Source: VAZQ01 sp963725185
Lineage (GTDB): Bacteria; Pseudomonadota; Alphaproteobacteria; Rhizobiales; Xanthobacteraceae
Direction: 5' to 3'
DNA: 64,000 nt
Assembly (NCBI GenBank): GCA_963725185.1
Contig: CAVRXO010000006.1
Location: forward strand, 2,170,001-2,234,000
In this document: one piece after another, positions 1 through 8,221 of the stretch
Layout of the letters: each line of letters begins with the position of its first letter
Position numbering within the stretch: the first letter of the stretch is position 1
Program-made: the position numbers and the translations under genes
Notes under the pieces: generated by a model
Told to the model about the DNA's origin: nothing
Database searches by the model: none
What the model saw: only the letters and a program-made list of their open reading frames with translations

Positions 1-195
1 GCGCCCGTGTCCGCGGTCACGACCTTGAGCTTGGACAGGACCGCCGTCGGAGACGCCTTCATCCGTCAGATTGCGCGGCGCTTTGAGCTGCGCCGGCTGA
101 ACGTGCGGGACACGCAGGTGAGCGCGGATTGCCTGCGGGATCTGCGCGCGGAGCATCCACGCCTGCGCACGGCGCCGCGTCCGCCGATGGCGTAG
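1..195 (+). CDS. C-terminal end of a leucine-rich-repeat-like protein (cut by window start)
   Basis: The frame is open from the first base and stops with TAG at 193-195, so only about the last 64 codons are present. The remnant reads like the last turns of a leucine-rich repeat: regularly spaced Leu/Ile in the pattern LRRLNVRDTQVSADCL, followed by LRAEHPRL and a short Pro/Arg tail. This spacing resembles bacterial LRR proteins, but the family cannot be fixed from so short a piece. A GTG at position 7 could act as a start, but nothing suggests that a gene begins there. It converges on the minus-strand gene ending at 241. Confidence 0.45.
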   Translation, partial: APVSAVTTLSLDRTAVGDAFIRQIARRFELRRLNVRDTQVSADCLRDLRAEHPRLRTAPRPPMA

Positions 196-240
196 CGTGC
201 GTCCCTCACTGCCGAATGGCGGCTTTGCGCGCCGCTTGCG

Positions 241-942
241 CTACAGCGCCACCGCCGCGCAGAAGGCGTCGACCGAGGCCCTGCTGGTCATCAGCTCCCC
301 GATCGCGCCGGCCTGACTGCCGGCGCCGTTGCACGGCAGCGCATGCAGCAGCTTCGGGTCGGCTTCGAGGAACGATTGGTAATCGACTTGATGATCTCTC
401 CAGAACTCGGGCGGCACCGGCTCCCAGAGCGCCCAGGAGCCCGGCCTCTTTCCCCAGACCGGCAGCGTGCCGTCGGCCGCCAGCTGCCTGATATGGCGCG
501 TGATCAGCTCCCGCAGAACCGCGGCATCGGCATCGTCCACATCGAGCCTTCCCCGTTTCAGGGCGATCGGATCCCAGCGCCCGAGGAAGATCCGGCAGAT
601 GGCATCGTGGAGCCAGACGTCGCGCCGCGCTCGCGCAGCCCGCGTGATCGATCCGTTTGAGGTCCGCCCGGATTGCCGGGCGAATTCGCGCCGCAGGTGG
701 AAATAGAGCGCGCCGATCACCCCAAGCGATATCGCGCCGGCGACCGCGACCGCGGAAAATCGTTCGACCGCCTGCGCCTGCGTTGCGTCCAGCCAAGGCT
801 TGAGCTCGCGCACGATCAAAGCCTCAACCAGCCTTTCGTAGGCAGATTGGCCGAGGAACATGAGCACGAAGGCGGCCAGAGTGAGCACGATGGGGAAGCT
901 GTCGGAAGATGTCCGCATGCCGCCTCGACCGCTGCTGCTCAT
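241..942 (-). CDS. Two-TM membrane protein of unknown function coupled to mipZ
   Basis: 233-residue protein whose ATG (940-942) overlaps the TGA of the upstream mipZ as ATGA, indicating translational coupling. I chose this start over an in-frame one about 50 bases upstream for that reason. Residues about 15-35 (IVLTLAAFVLMFLG) and about 65-88 (VAGAISLGVIGALYF) are hydrophobic and probably span the inner membrane; the rest is a soluble C-terminal domain with a Trp-rich stretch near residues 170-190. I recognise no family. Coupling to a MipZ-type ATPase suggests a membrane partner or a protein positioned by it, which is inference only. Confidence 0.7.
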   Translation of the reverse strand: MSSSGRGGMRTSSDSFPIVLTLAAFVLMFLGQSAYERLVEALIVRELKPWLDATQAQAVERFSAVAVAGAISLGVIGALYFHLRREFARQSGRTSNGSITRAARARRDVWLHDAICRIFLGRWDPIALKRGRLDVDDADAAVLRELITRHIRQLAADGTLPVWGKRPGSWALWEPVPPEFWRDHQVDYQSFLEADPKLLHALPCNGAGSQAGAIGELMTSRASVDAFCAAVAL

Positions 943-1862
943 TCGGCAATGACGTCGTGGATCTCGAGCGGTTGGCTGCGGGCAGCGATCCATTCGGCCT
1001 GCGCGGCCGCCCGCTGCTGCCCGCGTTCATCGAGCGGGAGCTTTATCGTCTCCATCAGGCCGGTGACTTCCTGGCGTGCCGCCACGTGGGAGGGGCTCGG
1101 GCTGATGCCGAGCGTCCCTTCGTCGAGATCGTCCAAGGCGGTGAGCCCGCGCGGAAAGAATTCGCGGTAGACCACGCGCTCGGCCAAGCCGTCGGCCACG
1201 CGAAAGCCGATCCGCATCGCCATCTCGGCCAGGCCTTTGGCGATCCGCTCCTTGTTGCCGGAATCGATCAGCGAGAGGCGGTTGCGCATGACGACCCAGT
1301 CCATCCGGGCGCCGTCGACCAGCCGCCGTTGCAGCCGCGCCTCGCGCACCATCCGGGCGTAGTGGCTTTCGGCGGTGACGGTGAACGCGACCGGGTCGAC
1401 CTGGCCCAGGACGTCGAAATCCACGTAGCTGTCGTTGATCGGCGTGACCAGGGTGTCGGCCATCGCATGGGCCAGCCGGGTCAGATGATTGTCAGTTCCC
1501 GGCGTGTCGATCACCAGGAAATCATAGGCGCGATCGATGCTCGCCAAGGCATCGGCAAACCGGGTGAACTCGATCGCCTCGTTGTCGTCGAGCTTGCGGG
1601 TGGATCCGGACGAGATGCAGAAATGCGTCGGGGTCTTGAGGCGACCGCCGCAGCGCTTGGCCCAGTTGCGCCGGTTCTCCACGTAATGGGTGAAAGTCTT
1701 CTGTCGCGAATCGACGTCGATGGTGGCGACCCGCTGCCCGAAATTCATCAGCGCGACGGTGAGATGCATCGCCAGGGTCGATTTCCCGGTACCGCCCTTT
1801 TCGTTGCCGATCACGATGACATGCGCGGAAACCGTGCGTCTCGCGCCCACCTGCACCAACAT
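939..1862 (-). CDS. mipZ: MipZ-type ParA-family ATPase (division-plane/positioning ATPase)
   Basis: 307-residue P-loop ATPase of the MipZ branch of the ParA/MinD superfamily. The deviant Walker A GNEKGGTGKST lies near residue 18, the IDVDSRQ segment follows, and Walker B-like FLVIDTPGTD near residue 115 precedes DTLVTPINDSYVDFD, a signature of alphaproteobacterial MipZ. YREFFPRGLT near residue 235 is also typical. In Caulobacter, MipZ forms a ParB-bound gradient that inhibits FtsZ polymerisation near the poles. No parB lies nearby, which is normal for mipZ. The gene overlaps the next one by four bases. ATG 1862 is used because no alternative start codon lies just before the Walker A motif. 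Confidence 0.88.
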   Translation of the reverse strand: MLVQVGARRTVSAHVIVIGNEKGGTGKSTLAMHLTVALMNFGQRVATIDVDSRQKTFTHYVENRRNWAKRCGGRLKTPTHFCISSGSTRKLDDNEAIEFTRFADALASIDRAYDFLVIDTPGTDNHLTRLAHAMADTLVTPINDSYVDFDVLGQVDPVAFTVTAESHYARMVREARLQRRLVDGARMDWVVMRNRLSLIDSGNKERIAKGLAEMAMRIGFRVADGLAERVVYREFFPRGLTALDDLDEGTLGISPSPSHVAARQEVTGLMETIKLPLDERGQQRAAAQAEWIAARSQPLEIHDVIAE

Positions 1863-1987
1863 GCCATCTACTCGCTACGGACGCCCGCGTTGAGAAAAAT
1901 AAGTCGAAGCAACTCTGCTCCTGGCCGGTACGAGATCGCACCCTCGAAGGCATGCTCGGCTACGTCATCGCAAACCCCATTGTCCCA

Positions 1988-2911
1988 TCAGGTGGTGGCA
2001 GTCGTGCGCGCGGAGCGCTGGCGGAGCGCGCGGATGCGGTGAATGAGCTCGCTGCTCGATCCGTCGCCGTTGCCGACAGCGGCGGGCAGCGAAATTTCGC
2101 TGCTCTCGGCCGCCATCGCTGCAGCATCGGTCTGCGCCTGCGCGCTCGCGGTCTTGCCGGCAACCAGGGAATCGATCGGCGAATTCAACCCTTCGAGCGC
2201 GGCCGCGACGCGCACGACCTCGGAGGCGACGTCGTTGATGCGCTCGCGCAGCACCGCATTGGCCATGCGCTCCGAGGCCCAGGTCGTCTCGACCTGCTTT
2301 TTCATCGAATCGATATAATCCTGCAATTTGGCGCATTCGGCTCGCGATTGATCGAGCTGTTCCTCAGCCGCCGCCTTGGCGGCCTTGAAGCCTTCGATCT
2401 CGGCCGCGTGGCGGCTCTCGGCCTTGGCCAGCTCCGGATGGATGTCGAATTCGGCCATGAGCTTGGCAAATTCCGCCTTGCGGTCGCAAAGCTTCTGGTC
2501 GGTCTCCTCCAGGCTGCGGAGCTTGGCGGCAAGCTCGGCCTCGGTGGCGCGCAACTGGGCGCCGAGCGCGCGCTCCTTGTCCTGCAGGGTGGCCAGAACG
2601 GCATTTCGCTCCGCCAGCTCGGCCTTGAGATGGCCGATCGTCTCGCTGGTCTTGCCGATCTCGGCGAGCTGGCTGGTGGTCTTTGACTTCATCTGCTCGA
2701 CGCAGATCTCGAGCCGCCGGGTCGCCACCGCAATCTGGGAATGGACCTGATCCATGTCGGCTTCGATCGCCGTCATCACGGGCGGCGGTATCGAGGGGAG
2801 CCGAAGAACGGCGGCTCGGCTGGCGCGCACCCGCATGGCCGCCAAGGAGCCGAATGCGATCAGAACGGCGAAAAGAAATCCGATCCCGAGATTGATGATC
2901 GGCTCACTCAT
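1988..2911 (-). CDS. Membrane-anchored coiled-coil protein of unknown function
   Basis: 307 residues. One N-terminal hydrophobic helix (residues about 7-26, IGFLFAVLIAFGSLAAM) is followed by a long heptad-rich, Glu/Lys/Ala/Leu-rich coiled coil from about residue 50 to 235, then a Ser/Ala-rich tail. Probably anchored in the inner membrane with the coiled coil in the cytoplasm. It lies 125 bases upstream of mipZ on the same strand and may share a transcript with mipZ and the coupled membrane gene, so a structural role in cell division or envelope organisation is conceivable. No catalytic motif is visible, and coiled-coil content alone does not define a family. Confidence 0.7.
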   Translation of the reverse strand: MSEPIINLGIGFLFAVLIAFGSLAAMRVRASRAAVLRLPSIPPPVMTAIEADMDQVHSQIAVATRRLEICVEQMKSKTTSQLAEIGKTSETIGHLKAELAERNAVLATLQDKERALGAQLRATEAELAAKLRSLEETDQKLCDRKAEFAKLMAEFDIHPELAKAESRHAAEIEGFKAAKAAAEEQLDQSRAECAKLQDYIDSMKKQVETTWASERMANAVLRERINDVASEVVRVAAALEGLNSPIDSLVAGKTASAQAQTDAAAMAAESSEISLPAAVGNGDGSSSELIHRIRALRQRSARTTATT

Positions 2912-3309
2912 TACCAGCCCCTACCCCGGTCGCTTCCGACCGGCCCGCAAAACCCGACGAGCGCTGATGACCGCCATCGCCGGCAGGACCGTCGCCGGCA
3001 AGGAGCACCAAACCACTATACACGCTTCCAAACTAAATTGACATTTGTATGTTCGCTTACGGAGAGATTTATTTGCTGATCAATTCGGGCGGTTCACTTC
3101 GCGATCGCATTTGATCGGGCGGCGGAATTCGATCCGCGCCGCCATCCGTCGCCGCGCGCAACGATTTGATTTTTTTCGCGGAATTGAAACGCAATGACGA
3201 TTGGCGACGTGCGCGGCACAGATGCATCACCTACCAGGTGGAAGCATCAGGGCGAAGGATCGCCGATTCCGATCGACGGGTACCGGCTGCGCTTGATCAG
3301 CCGCTTGGA
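2912..3309. other. Intergenic region, AT-richer, probable promoter of the coiled-coil gene
   Basis: About 400 bases without a convincing gene between the coiled-coil gene start (2911) and the pirin stop (3310). Bases about 3015-3110 are clearly AT-richer than the surroundings and are the likely promoter area for the minus-strand operon below 2911. I could not identify convincing -35/-10 boxes on the minus strand. Frames crossing the area on the plus strand are antisense to pirin. Confidence 0.4.
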
Positions 3310-4218
3310 TCAGCCGCGCTTGATGAACGTTCCGTCGCGCAATTCGGCGACCGCCTGTTCCAGCTCCGCCTGCGTGTTCATCACGATCGGCCCGTACCAG
3401 GCCACCGGTTCTTCGATCGGCTTGCCGGAGACGAGCAGGAACCGGATGCCTTGCTCGCCGGCCTGCACCGTCACCTCGTCGCCGCTGTCGAACAGAACCA
3501 GCGAACGGTTGCCGGTCTGTTCGCGAGTCCGCAGCTCGCGGTCGTCAACCTGCTTTTCGGTCAGCACCCCGAACGGCTGCGAGGCGGCGCGAAACGTGCC
3601 GGATCCCTCGAACACATAAGCGAAGGCATGGCGGTTGGTCTCTACCGGCAGCGACTTGCGCACTCCGGGCGGGACCGACACGTCGAGATAGCGCGGATCC
3701 GCCGCGACCCCCTCGACCGGGCCGCGCTTGCCCCAGAACTCGCCGCAAACGACCCGAACGCAGGTGCCGTCGTCATCGGTGATGGTCGGCACGTCGGCGG
3801 CCGCGATGTCCTGGTAGCGCGGCGCCGTCATCTTGAGTGAGGCGGGCAGGTTGGCCCAGAGCTGGAAGCCGTGCATGCGGCCGCTGGCGTCGCCTTGCGG
3901 CATTTCCTGATGCAGGATCCCGCTGCCGGCGGTCATCCACTGCACGTCGCCGGCGCCCAGGCTTCCGCGGTTCCCCAAGCTGTCGCCGTGCTCGACCGTC
4001 CCGGCCAGCACATAGGTGATTGTCTCGATGCCGCGGTGCGGGTGCCAGGGAAACCCGGCCCGGTAGTCGTCGGGCCGATCGTTGCGGAAATCGTCGAGCA
4101 GCAGGAACGGATCGAATTCGCCGGTGTCGCCGAAGCCGAAGGCCCGCCGCAGCTTGACGCCGGCGCCCTCGATGGCAGGCTTGGACTGTATGATGCGTTT
4201 TACCGGGCGAATGGACAT
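3310..4218 (-). CDS. Pirin family protein (YhhW-like bicupin)
   Basis: 302-residue bicupin of the pirin family. The N-terminal cupin carries the metal-binding set: HPHRGIET near residues 57-64 gives two His, and ILHQEMP near residue 100 gives the third His and the Glu. Bacterial pirins bind iron; some, such as E. coli YhhW, have quercetin 2,3-dioxygenase activity, while the physiological substrate is usually unknown. The C-terminal cupin is present and full length for the family. It is a cytosolic single gene with no evident operon partner. An inverted repeat lies between its start and the mutL stop. Confidence 0.88.
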   Translation of the reverse strand: MSIRPVKRIIQSKPAIEGAGVKLRRAFGFGDTGEFDPFLLLDDFRNDRPDDYRAGFPWHPHRGIETITYVLAGTVEHGDSLGNRGSLGAGDVQWMTAGSGILHQEMPQGDASGRMHGFQLWANLPASLKMTAPRYQDIAAADVPTITDDDGTCVRVVCGEFWGKRGPVEGVAADPRYLDVSVPPGVRKSLPVETNRHAFAYVFEGSGTFRAASQPFGVLTEKQVDDRELRTREQTGNRSLVLFDSGDEVTVQAGEQGIRFLLVSGKPIEEPVAWYGPIVMNTQAELEQAVAELRDGTFIKRG

Positions 4219-4244
4219 GCCCCCTAGATAGGCACCGATATGTT

Positions 4245-4331
4245 GGGCGCAATCGCTTTATTGCGCCGGCGGCCGCGCCGACGGACTGCGCCGGTTGGTG
4301 ACGCCGATGGCGCAATAAAGCGATTGCGCCC
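4245..4331. repeat. Perfect 23-bp inverted repeat (GGGCGCAATCGC family)
   Basis: Left arm 4245-4267 and right arm 4309-4331 are perfect 23-base reverse complements separated by 41 bases. Each arm contains its own smaller palindrome, GGCGCAAT/ATTGCGCC. It lies between the diverging 5' end of pirin and the 3' end of mutL. A related, less perfect copy lies at 49132-49226, so this is a dispersed palindromic element rather than only a local terminator. Confidence 0.85.
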
Positions 4332-4348
4332 TACGGTGGGGCCCCGGA

Positions 4349-6196
4349 TCACTTGCGCCCGAACAGACGCTCGATATCGCTGAGCTTGAGCTCCACATAG
4401 GTCGGCCGGCCGTGATTGCATTGGCCGGAATTGGGCGTCGTCTCCATCTCGCGCAGCAGCGCGTTCATCTCCTCGGGCTTGAGGCGGCGTCCGGAACGCA
4501 CCGATCCATGGCAGGCCATGGTGGCGGCCACATGCATGAGGCTGCGCTCGAGCGGCAGCGTGGCGTCCCATTCGGCCATATGCTCGGAAAGGTCGCGCAC
4601 AAGCGCCCTGGCGTCGATCTCGCCCAAGAGCGCCGGGGTCTCGCGCACCGCGACCGCGCCCGGCCCGAACGGCTCGATGGCGAGCCCGTAGCGGGCGAGC
4701 TCCTCGGAGCGCGCCAGCATGCGCTCGACGTCGGCCTCGTCGAGCTCGACGATTTCCGGAATGAGCAGGATCTGCCGCGCCACCCCTTGGCGATCGAGCG
4801 CGGCCTTGAGGCGCTCGTAGACGATGCGTTCGTGGGCGGCGTGCTGGTCGACGATGATGAGGCCGTCGCGGGTCTGCGTCACGATATAGGTCTCATGCAG
4901 CTGCGCGCGCGCGGCGCCGAGCGGACGGTCGATGAGATCCGGCGCCGGATCGAAGCTCGCGTGGCGCGCATCTGCCGATGGGCCCCCCACATCGAAAGCC
5001 GCCTGGGCCGCTTCGGCCAAGCCCGGAGTAAAGCCTGGAGCAAAGCCGGGCGTAAAACCGCCGCGCGCCGCCGGCGGGAAGCCGCGCAGATCGGCGGGGC
5101 GCGCCGGCGACCGCCGCCAGTCGTAGCTGCCGCCGCGCGGTGCCACGCCCGGCCGAAACGCCGCGATGGTGGCGCTGCCGCCGGTGGTGGCGGCGCGCTG
5201 GCCTTCGCGCGCGAGCGCTTCGCGCAGCGCGCCGATGAGCAGGCTGCGCACCAGGGCCGGATCGCGGAAGCGCACCTCGGCCTTGGCGGGATGCACATTG
5301 ACGTCGACCTCGCGCGGATCGAGCGTGACGAACAGCGCCACCAGCGGATGGCGGTCGCGCGGCAGATAGTCCGCATAGGCGCCGCGCACCACGCCGATGA
5401 GCAGCTTGTCGCGCACCGGCCGGCCATTGACGAAGAGATATTGGCCGAGCGCATTGGCGCGCGAGAGCGTCGGCAGCGCCGCAAAGCCTTCGAGGGCGAA
5501 ACCCTCGCGGCCGCCCTGCACCTCGACCGCATTGGCGCGGAATTCGGCCCCGAGCACGTCGGCGAGCCGCGCCAGCCGGCCGGTCGGACCCGGCAGCGCC
5601 GCCGCCCAGGTCACGGGTGCGCGTTCCTCGCCCGCGAGCGTGAAGGCGACATCGGGCCGGCTCATGGCGAGGCGGCGTACCACCTCGCGAATCGCCTCGC
5701 CCTCGGCGCGGTCGCTCTTGAGGAACTTCAGCCGGGCCGGCGTGGCATAGAACAGGTCGCGCACCTCGACCCGGGTTCCCTCCCCGAGCGCCGCCGGTTT
5801 GACCTCGCCCTTGTGGCCGCCATCGACCGTGATGGTCCAGGCGTGCGGCTCGTCGGCATGCCGCGTCACGATGGCGAGGCGCGCCACCGCACCGATCGAG
5901 GGCAAGGCCTCGCCGCGAAAACCGAGCGTGCGAATGTCGAGCAGATCGTCGTCGGCAAGCTTGGAGGTCGCGTGCCGCTCGACCGCCAGCGCCAGGTCGC
6001 CCGCGGTCATGCCGGCGCCGTCATCGGCGACCCGGATCAACCGCCGCCCGCCTCCGTCGGTCACGATCTCGAGGCGCCGCGCGCCGGCATCGAGCGCATT
6101 CTCGACGAGCTCCTTGACCACGCTGGCAGGCCGCTCCACCACCTCGCCGGCGGCGATGCGGTTGACGATGCCCTCGGACAGCTGGCGGACTGGCAT
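4349..6196 (-). CDS. mutL: DNA mismatch repair protein MutL
   Basis: 615-residue MutL. The N-terminal GHKL ATPase shows NRIAAGEVVERPASVVKEL near residue 12, DDGAGM near residue 58 and GFRGEAL near residue 94. A Pro/Gly-rich linker spans about residues 355-410. The C-terminal dimerisation domain keeps the metal-binding endonuclease set DQHAAHERIVYE, ACHGSVRSG and CNHGRPT, so this is a nicking-competent MutL, as expected in bacteria without MutH. It couples MutS mismatch recognition to strand incision. The ATG at 6196 starts only about 11 bases from a heptamer repeat hairpin (6207-6318) that replaces any recognisable ribosome-binding site. Confidence 0.97.
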   Translation of the reverse strand: MPVRQLSEGIVNRIAAGEVVERPASVVKELVENALDAGARRLEIVTDGGGRRLIRVADDGAGMTAGDLALAVERHATSKLADDDLLDIRTLGFRGEALPSIGAVARLAIVTRHADEPHAWTITVDGGHKGEVKPAALGEGTRVEVRDLFYATPARLKFLKSDRAEGEAIREVVRRLAMSRPDVAFTLAGEERAPVTWAAALPGPTGRLARLADVLGAEFRANAVEVQGGREGFALEGFAALPTLSRANALGQYLFVNGRPVRDKLLIGVVRGAYADYLPRDRHPLVALFVTLDPREVDVNVHPAKAEVRFRDPALVRSLLIGALREALAREGQRAATTGGSATIAAFRPGVAPRGGSYDWRRSPARPADLRGFPPAARGGFTPGFAPGFTPGLAEAAQAAFDVGGPSADARHASFDPAPDLIDRPLGAARAQLHETYIVTQTRDGLIIVDQHAAHERIVYERLKAALDRQGVARQILLIPEIVELDEADVERMLARSEELARYGLAIEPFGPGAVAVRETPALLGEIDARALVRDLSEHMAEWDATLPLERSLMHVAATMACHGSVRSGRRLKPEEMNALLREMETTPNSGQCNHGRPTYVELKLSDIERLFGRK

Positions 6197-6206
6197 GCGG
6201 GACTCG

Positions 6207-6318
6207 GAGCGAGTGGCGAGTAGCGAGTAGCGAGTAGCGAGTAGCGAGTAGCGAGTAGGGAAGCAAGAATGTCCGCTTCGCGCTTCCCTATTCGCTACTC
6301 GCCATTCGCTACTCGCTC
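6207..6318. repeat. Heptamer-repeat hairpin element upstream of mutL
   Basis: The left arm has one GCGAGTG followed by six exact GCGAGTA units (6209-6257). The right arm (6283-6318) has the complementary heptamers CTATTCG, CTACTCG and CATTCGC in degenerate form, so the RNA can fold into a long imperfect hairpin with a loop around 6263-6282. It fills the gap between the mutL start and the arfB stop and extends to the arfB TGA. The same design recurs at 6747-6862, 23211-23312 and 62236-62336. Confidence 0.85.
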
Positions 6319-6739
6319 ACTCCAACGCCGGCTTCGCCTGCCGCAGGCCCTTGATCCCGGCTCGGTTTTTCTTCGCGGCCAGGCGACGTTCGCGCGATCC
6401 GCGGGTTGGCTTGGTGGGCCGGCGCGGCGTTGGCGGCACGCTCGCGCGCGCGATCAGCTCGATGAGACGGTCGAGCGCGTCCTGGCGGTTGCGCTCCTGG
6501 GTGCGGTGACGCTGCGCCATGATGACGAGCACACCGTCGCGGGTGAGCCGGCGGCCCGCCATCCGTTCAAGCCGCATGCGCACGTCGGGGGCGAGCGAGG
6601 GCGATCGGCGCACGTCGAAGCGCAATTGCACGGCGCTCGAAAGCTTGTTGACGTTCTGCCCGCCGGGCCCGGAGGCGCGCACGAAGCGCTCCTCCAGCTC
6701 GCGCTCCTCGATGCTGATGCGGTCGTTGATGCGGATCAT
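6317..6739 (-). CDS. arfB: Alternative ribosome-rescue peptidyl-tRNA hydrolase ArfB (YaeJ)
   Basis: 140 residues, the usual ArfB length. The class I release-factor fold contains the catalytic GGQ within GPGGQNVNKLSSAVQLRF (residues about 24-41). A basic, Arg/Lys-rich tail (PTKPTRGSRERRLAAKKNRAG) is the part that enters the empty mRNA channel of stalled ribosomes. ArfB hydrolyses peptidyl-tRNA on non-stop ribosomes as a backup to tmRNA. The gene sits between mutL and the M16 peptidase pair, flanked on both sides by heptamer-repeat hairpins; its stop lies at the edge of one. Confidence 0.94.
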   Translation of the reverse strand: MIRINDRISIEERELEERFVRASGPGGQNVNKLSSAVQLRFDVRRSPSLAPDVRMRLERMAGRRLTRDGVLVIMAQRHRTQERNRQDALDRLIELIARASVPPTPRRPTKPTRGSRERRLAAKKNRAGIKGLRQAKPALE

Positions 6740-6746
6740 GGCTCGG

Positions 6747-6862
6747 GCGAATAGCGAATGGCGAATAGTTAGCGGAGAGAGTGAGTGGTGAGTAGTGAAT
6801 AGTGAGTAGTTTCTAACTTCTATTCACCACTCACCACTCACCACTCACTACTCGCCACTCAC
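6747..6862. repeat. Heptamer-repeat hairpin element between arfB and the M16 pair
   Basis: Degenerate heptamers (GAATAGC, GAATGGC, GAGTGGT, GAGTAGT) from 6747 to about 6810 face complementary CACTCAC/CACTACT units from about 6820 to 6862, forming a long imperfect hairpin. The right end overlaps the coding sequence of the M16 partner gene: its last residues GVSGE and its TAG stop (6848-6850) are made from repeat units. Confidence 0.82.
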
Positions 6863-8221
6863 CCCCGCTACTCCCGTCGAGCTCACTCCCTGCGGCTCGC
6901 CCACGACCGTCACCAGCAGGCCGGCATCGAGCAGGCGCTTTGCCACCCGTTGGGTGTCGGCCAGCGTGACCGCCTCGATCAGGCTCGCCCGGCGGTCGAT
7001 ATAATCGATGCCGAGCTTGTCGAGCTGGATCTGCACGAGCTGGCCGGCGACCTTTGCCGAGGTGTCGAGCCCGAGCGCATAGGAGCCCTCGAGATAGGAC
7101 TTCGCGTCGGCCACTTCCTGCTCGGTTGGGCCGGTTTCGGCCAGCCGGTGGATCTCCAACTCGATGATGTCGATGGCTTGCCCGGTGACCGCGGACCGCG
7201 TGGCCGTGCCCCCGATCAGCAGTGCGGCGTGATCGAGCCAGGTAAGGCTGTCGGAAACCCCGTAGGCCAGGCCGCGCTTCTCGCGGACCTCTTGATAGAG
7301 GCGGGACGAGAACGCGCCGCCGCCGAGGATGTGGTTGACGATATAGGCCGCCATGAAGTCGGGATCGCCGCGCCCGATGCCGCGGGTTCCGAAGGTGACC
7401 ACCGCCTGCGGCACGTCGAGCGGGACGACGATGCGCCGGCCAAGCCCCTGCATGAGCACGTCGGGGACCGGTGTGAGCTCGGGTTGTGCCGGCAAGGCCC
7501 CGAAGATGCGATCGACCAAGGCGCCCACCTCCGTGGGCTCGATGTCGCCCACGATGGCGACCTTGAGCTGGCCGCGCGCCAGCATGCGCCGCGTATAGCC
7601 TTTCAGGTCGTCGATGGTGATGCGGGCGATCAATTCGGCCGTGCCGGTCAGCGGCCGCCCATACGGATGGTTGGGGAAGGCGGTCTGCCACCAGGTGCGG
7701 CTGGCTATGTCGTTGGGGCTCGTGCTTTGGCGCTGCAATCGCGACACCAGCTGGGCGCGCACGCGCTCCACCGCATCGGGGTCGAACCGCGGCTTGGTCA
7801 AGGCCAGGCGGAGATCCTCGAAGGCTTCCTCGCGATTGACCGTGAGCGTGCGCAGGCTGCCGCGCACATGGTCGCGTCCGGTATTGAAGCTCAATGCGAT
7901 CGACTTGTTCTCAAGCCTGCTGTGGAACGCCTTGGCATCGAAATCGCCGGCGCCCTCGTCCCACACGCTGGCCGCCAGATAGGCCAAGCCGGGCTTGTCG
8001 GGCGGGTCCTGCGCGGCACCGCCGGCGAAGGCGAACTCGAGCGCGATCAAGGGCGAGGGTTCGTGCACCACCCAGGCCTCGATCCCGCCCGGGCTGACCA
8101 CCCGCTCGATCTGGGTGGCGTGCGCGCCGCGGTCGGCGAACGCCGTGAGGGCGGCGGCGAAGACGGCCACACCGGCAAGTCGTCGCGTCCATCCGGGAGA
8201 TGCAAGGGCAAGCTTGGTCAC
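6848..8221 (-). CDS. M16 family peptidase-like protein, probable non-catalytic partner
   Basis: 457 residues beginning with GTG at 8221, which overlaps the TGA of the upstream M16 gene as GTGA. A signal peptide (TRRLAGVAVFAAALTAFA) directs it to the periplasm. The position of the zinc motif HxxEH is replaced by YLAASVWDEG, so the metal site is absent, while the C-terminal half keeps REKRGLAYGVSDSL with the Arg/Tyr typical of the second subunit of M16B heterodimers. It therefore probably completes the active site of the catalytic partner encoded just upstream. Its last residues are encoded within a heptamer repeat element. Confidence 0.9.
   Translation of the reverse strand: MTKLALASPGWTRRLAGVAVFAAALTAFADRGAHATQIERVVSPGGIEAWVVHEPSPLIALEFAFAGGAAQDPPDKPGLAYLAASVWDEGAGDFDAKAFHSRLENKSIALSFNTGRDHVRGSLRTLTVNREEAFEDLRLALTKPRFDPDAVERVRAQLVSRLQRQSTSPNDIASRTWWQTAFPNHPYGRPLTGTAELIARITIDDLKGYTRRMLARGQLKVAIVGDIEPTEVGALVDRIFGALPAQPELTPVPDVLMQGLGRRIVVPLDVPQAVVTFGTRGIGRGDPDFMAAYIVNHILGGGAFSSRLYQEVREKRGLAYGVSDSLTWLDHAALLIGGTATRSAVTGQAIDIIELEIHRLAETGPTEQEVADAKSYLEGSYALGLDTSAKVAGQLVQIQLDKLGIDYIDRRASLIEAVTLADTQRVAKRLLDAGLLVTVVGEPQGVSSTGVAGVSGE

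Noticed and set aside
939..1862. Plasmid or chromosomal ParA partition system
   Set aside because: No parB or parS-like repeats nearby, and the DSYVDFD and YREFFPRGLT motifs point to MipZ rather than partition ParA.
3039..3070. TTGACA-like promoter box on the plus strand
   Set aside because: No plus-strand gene lies downstream (the open frames there are antisense to pirin), and no matching -10 box was found at proper spacing.
6207..6318. Possible CRISPR array at the GAGTAGC repeats
   Set aside because: Units are seven bases, contiguous and without spacers; no cas genes are present.
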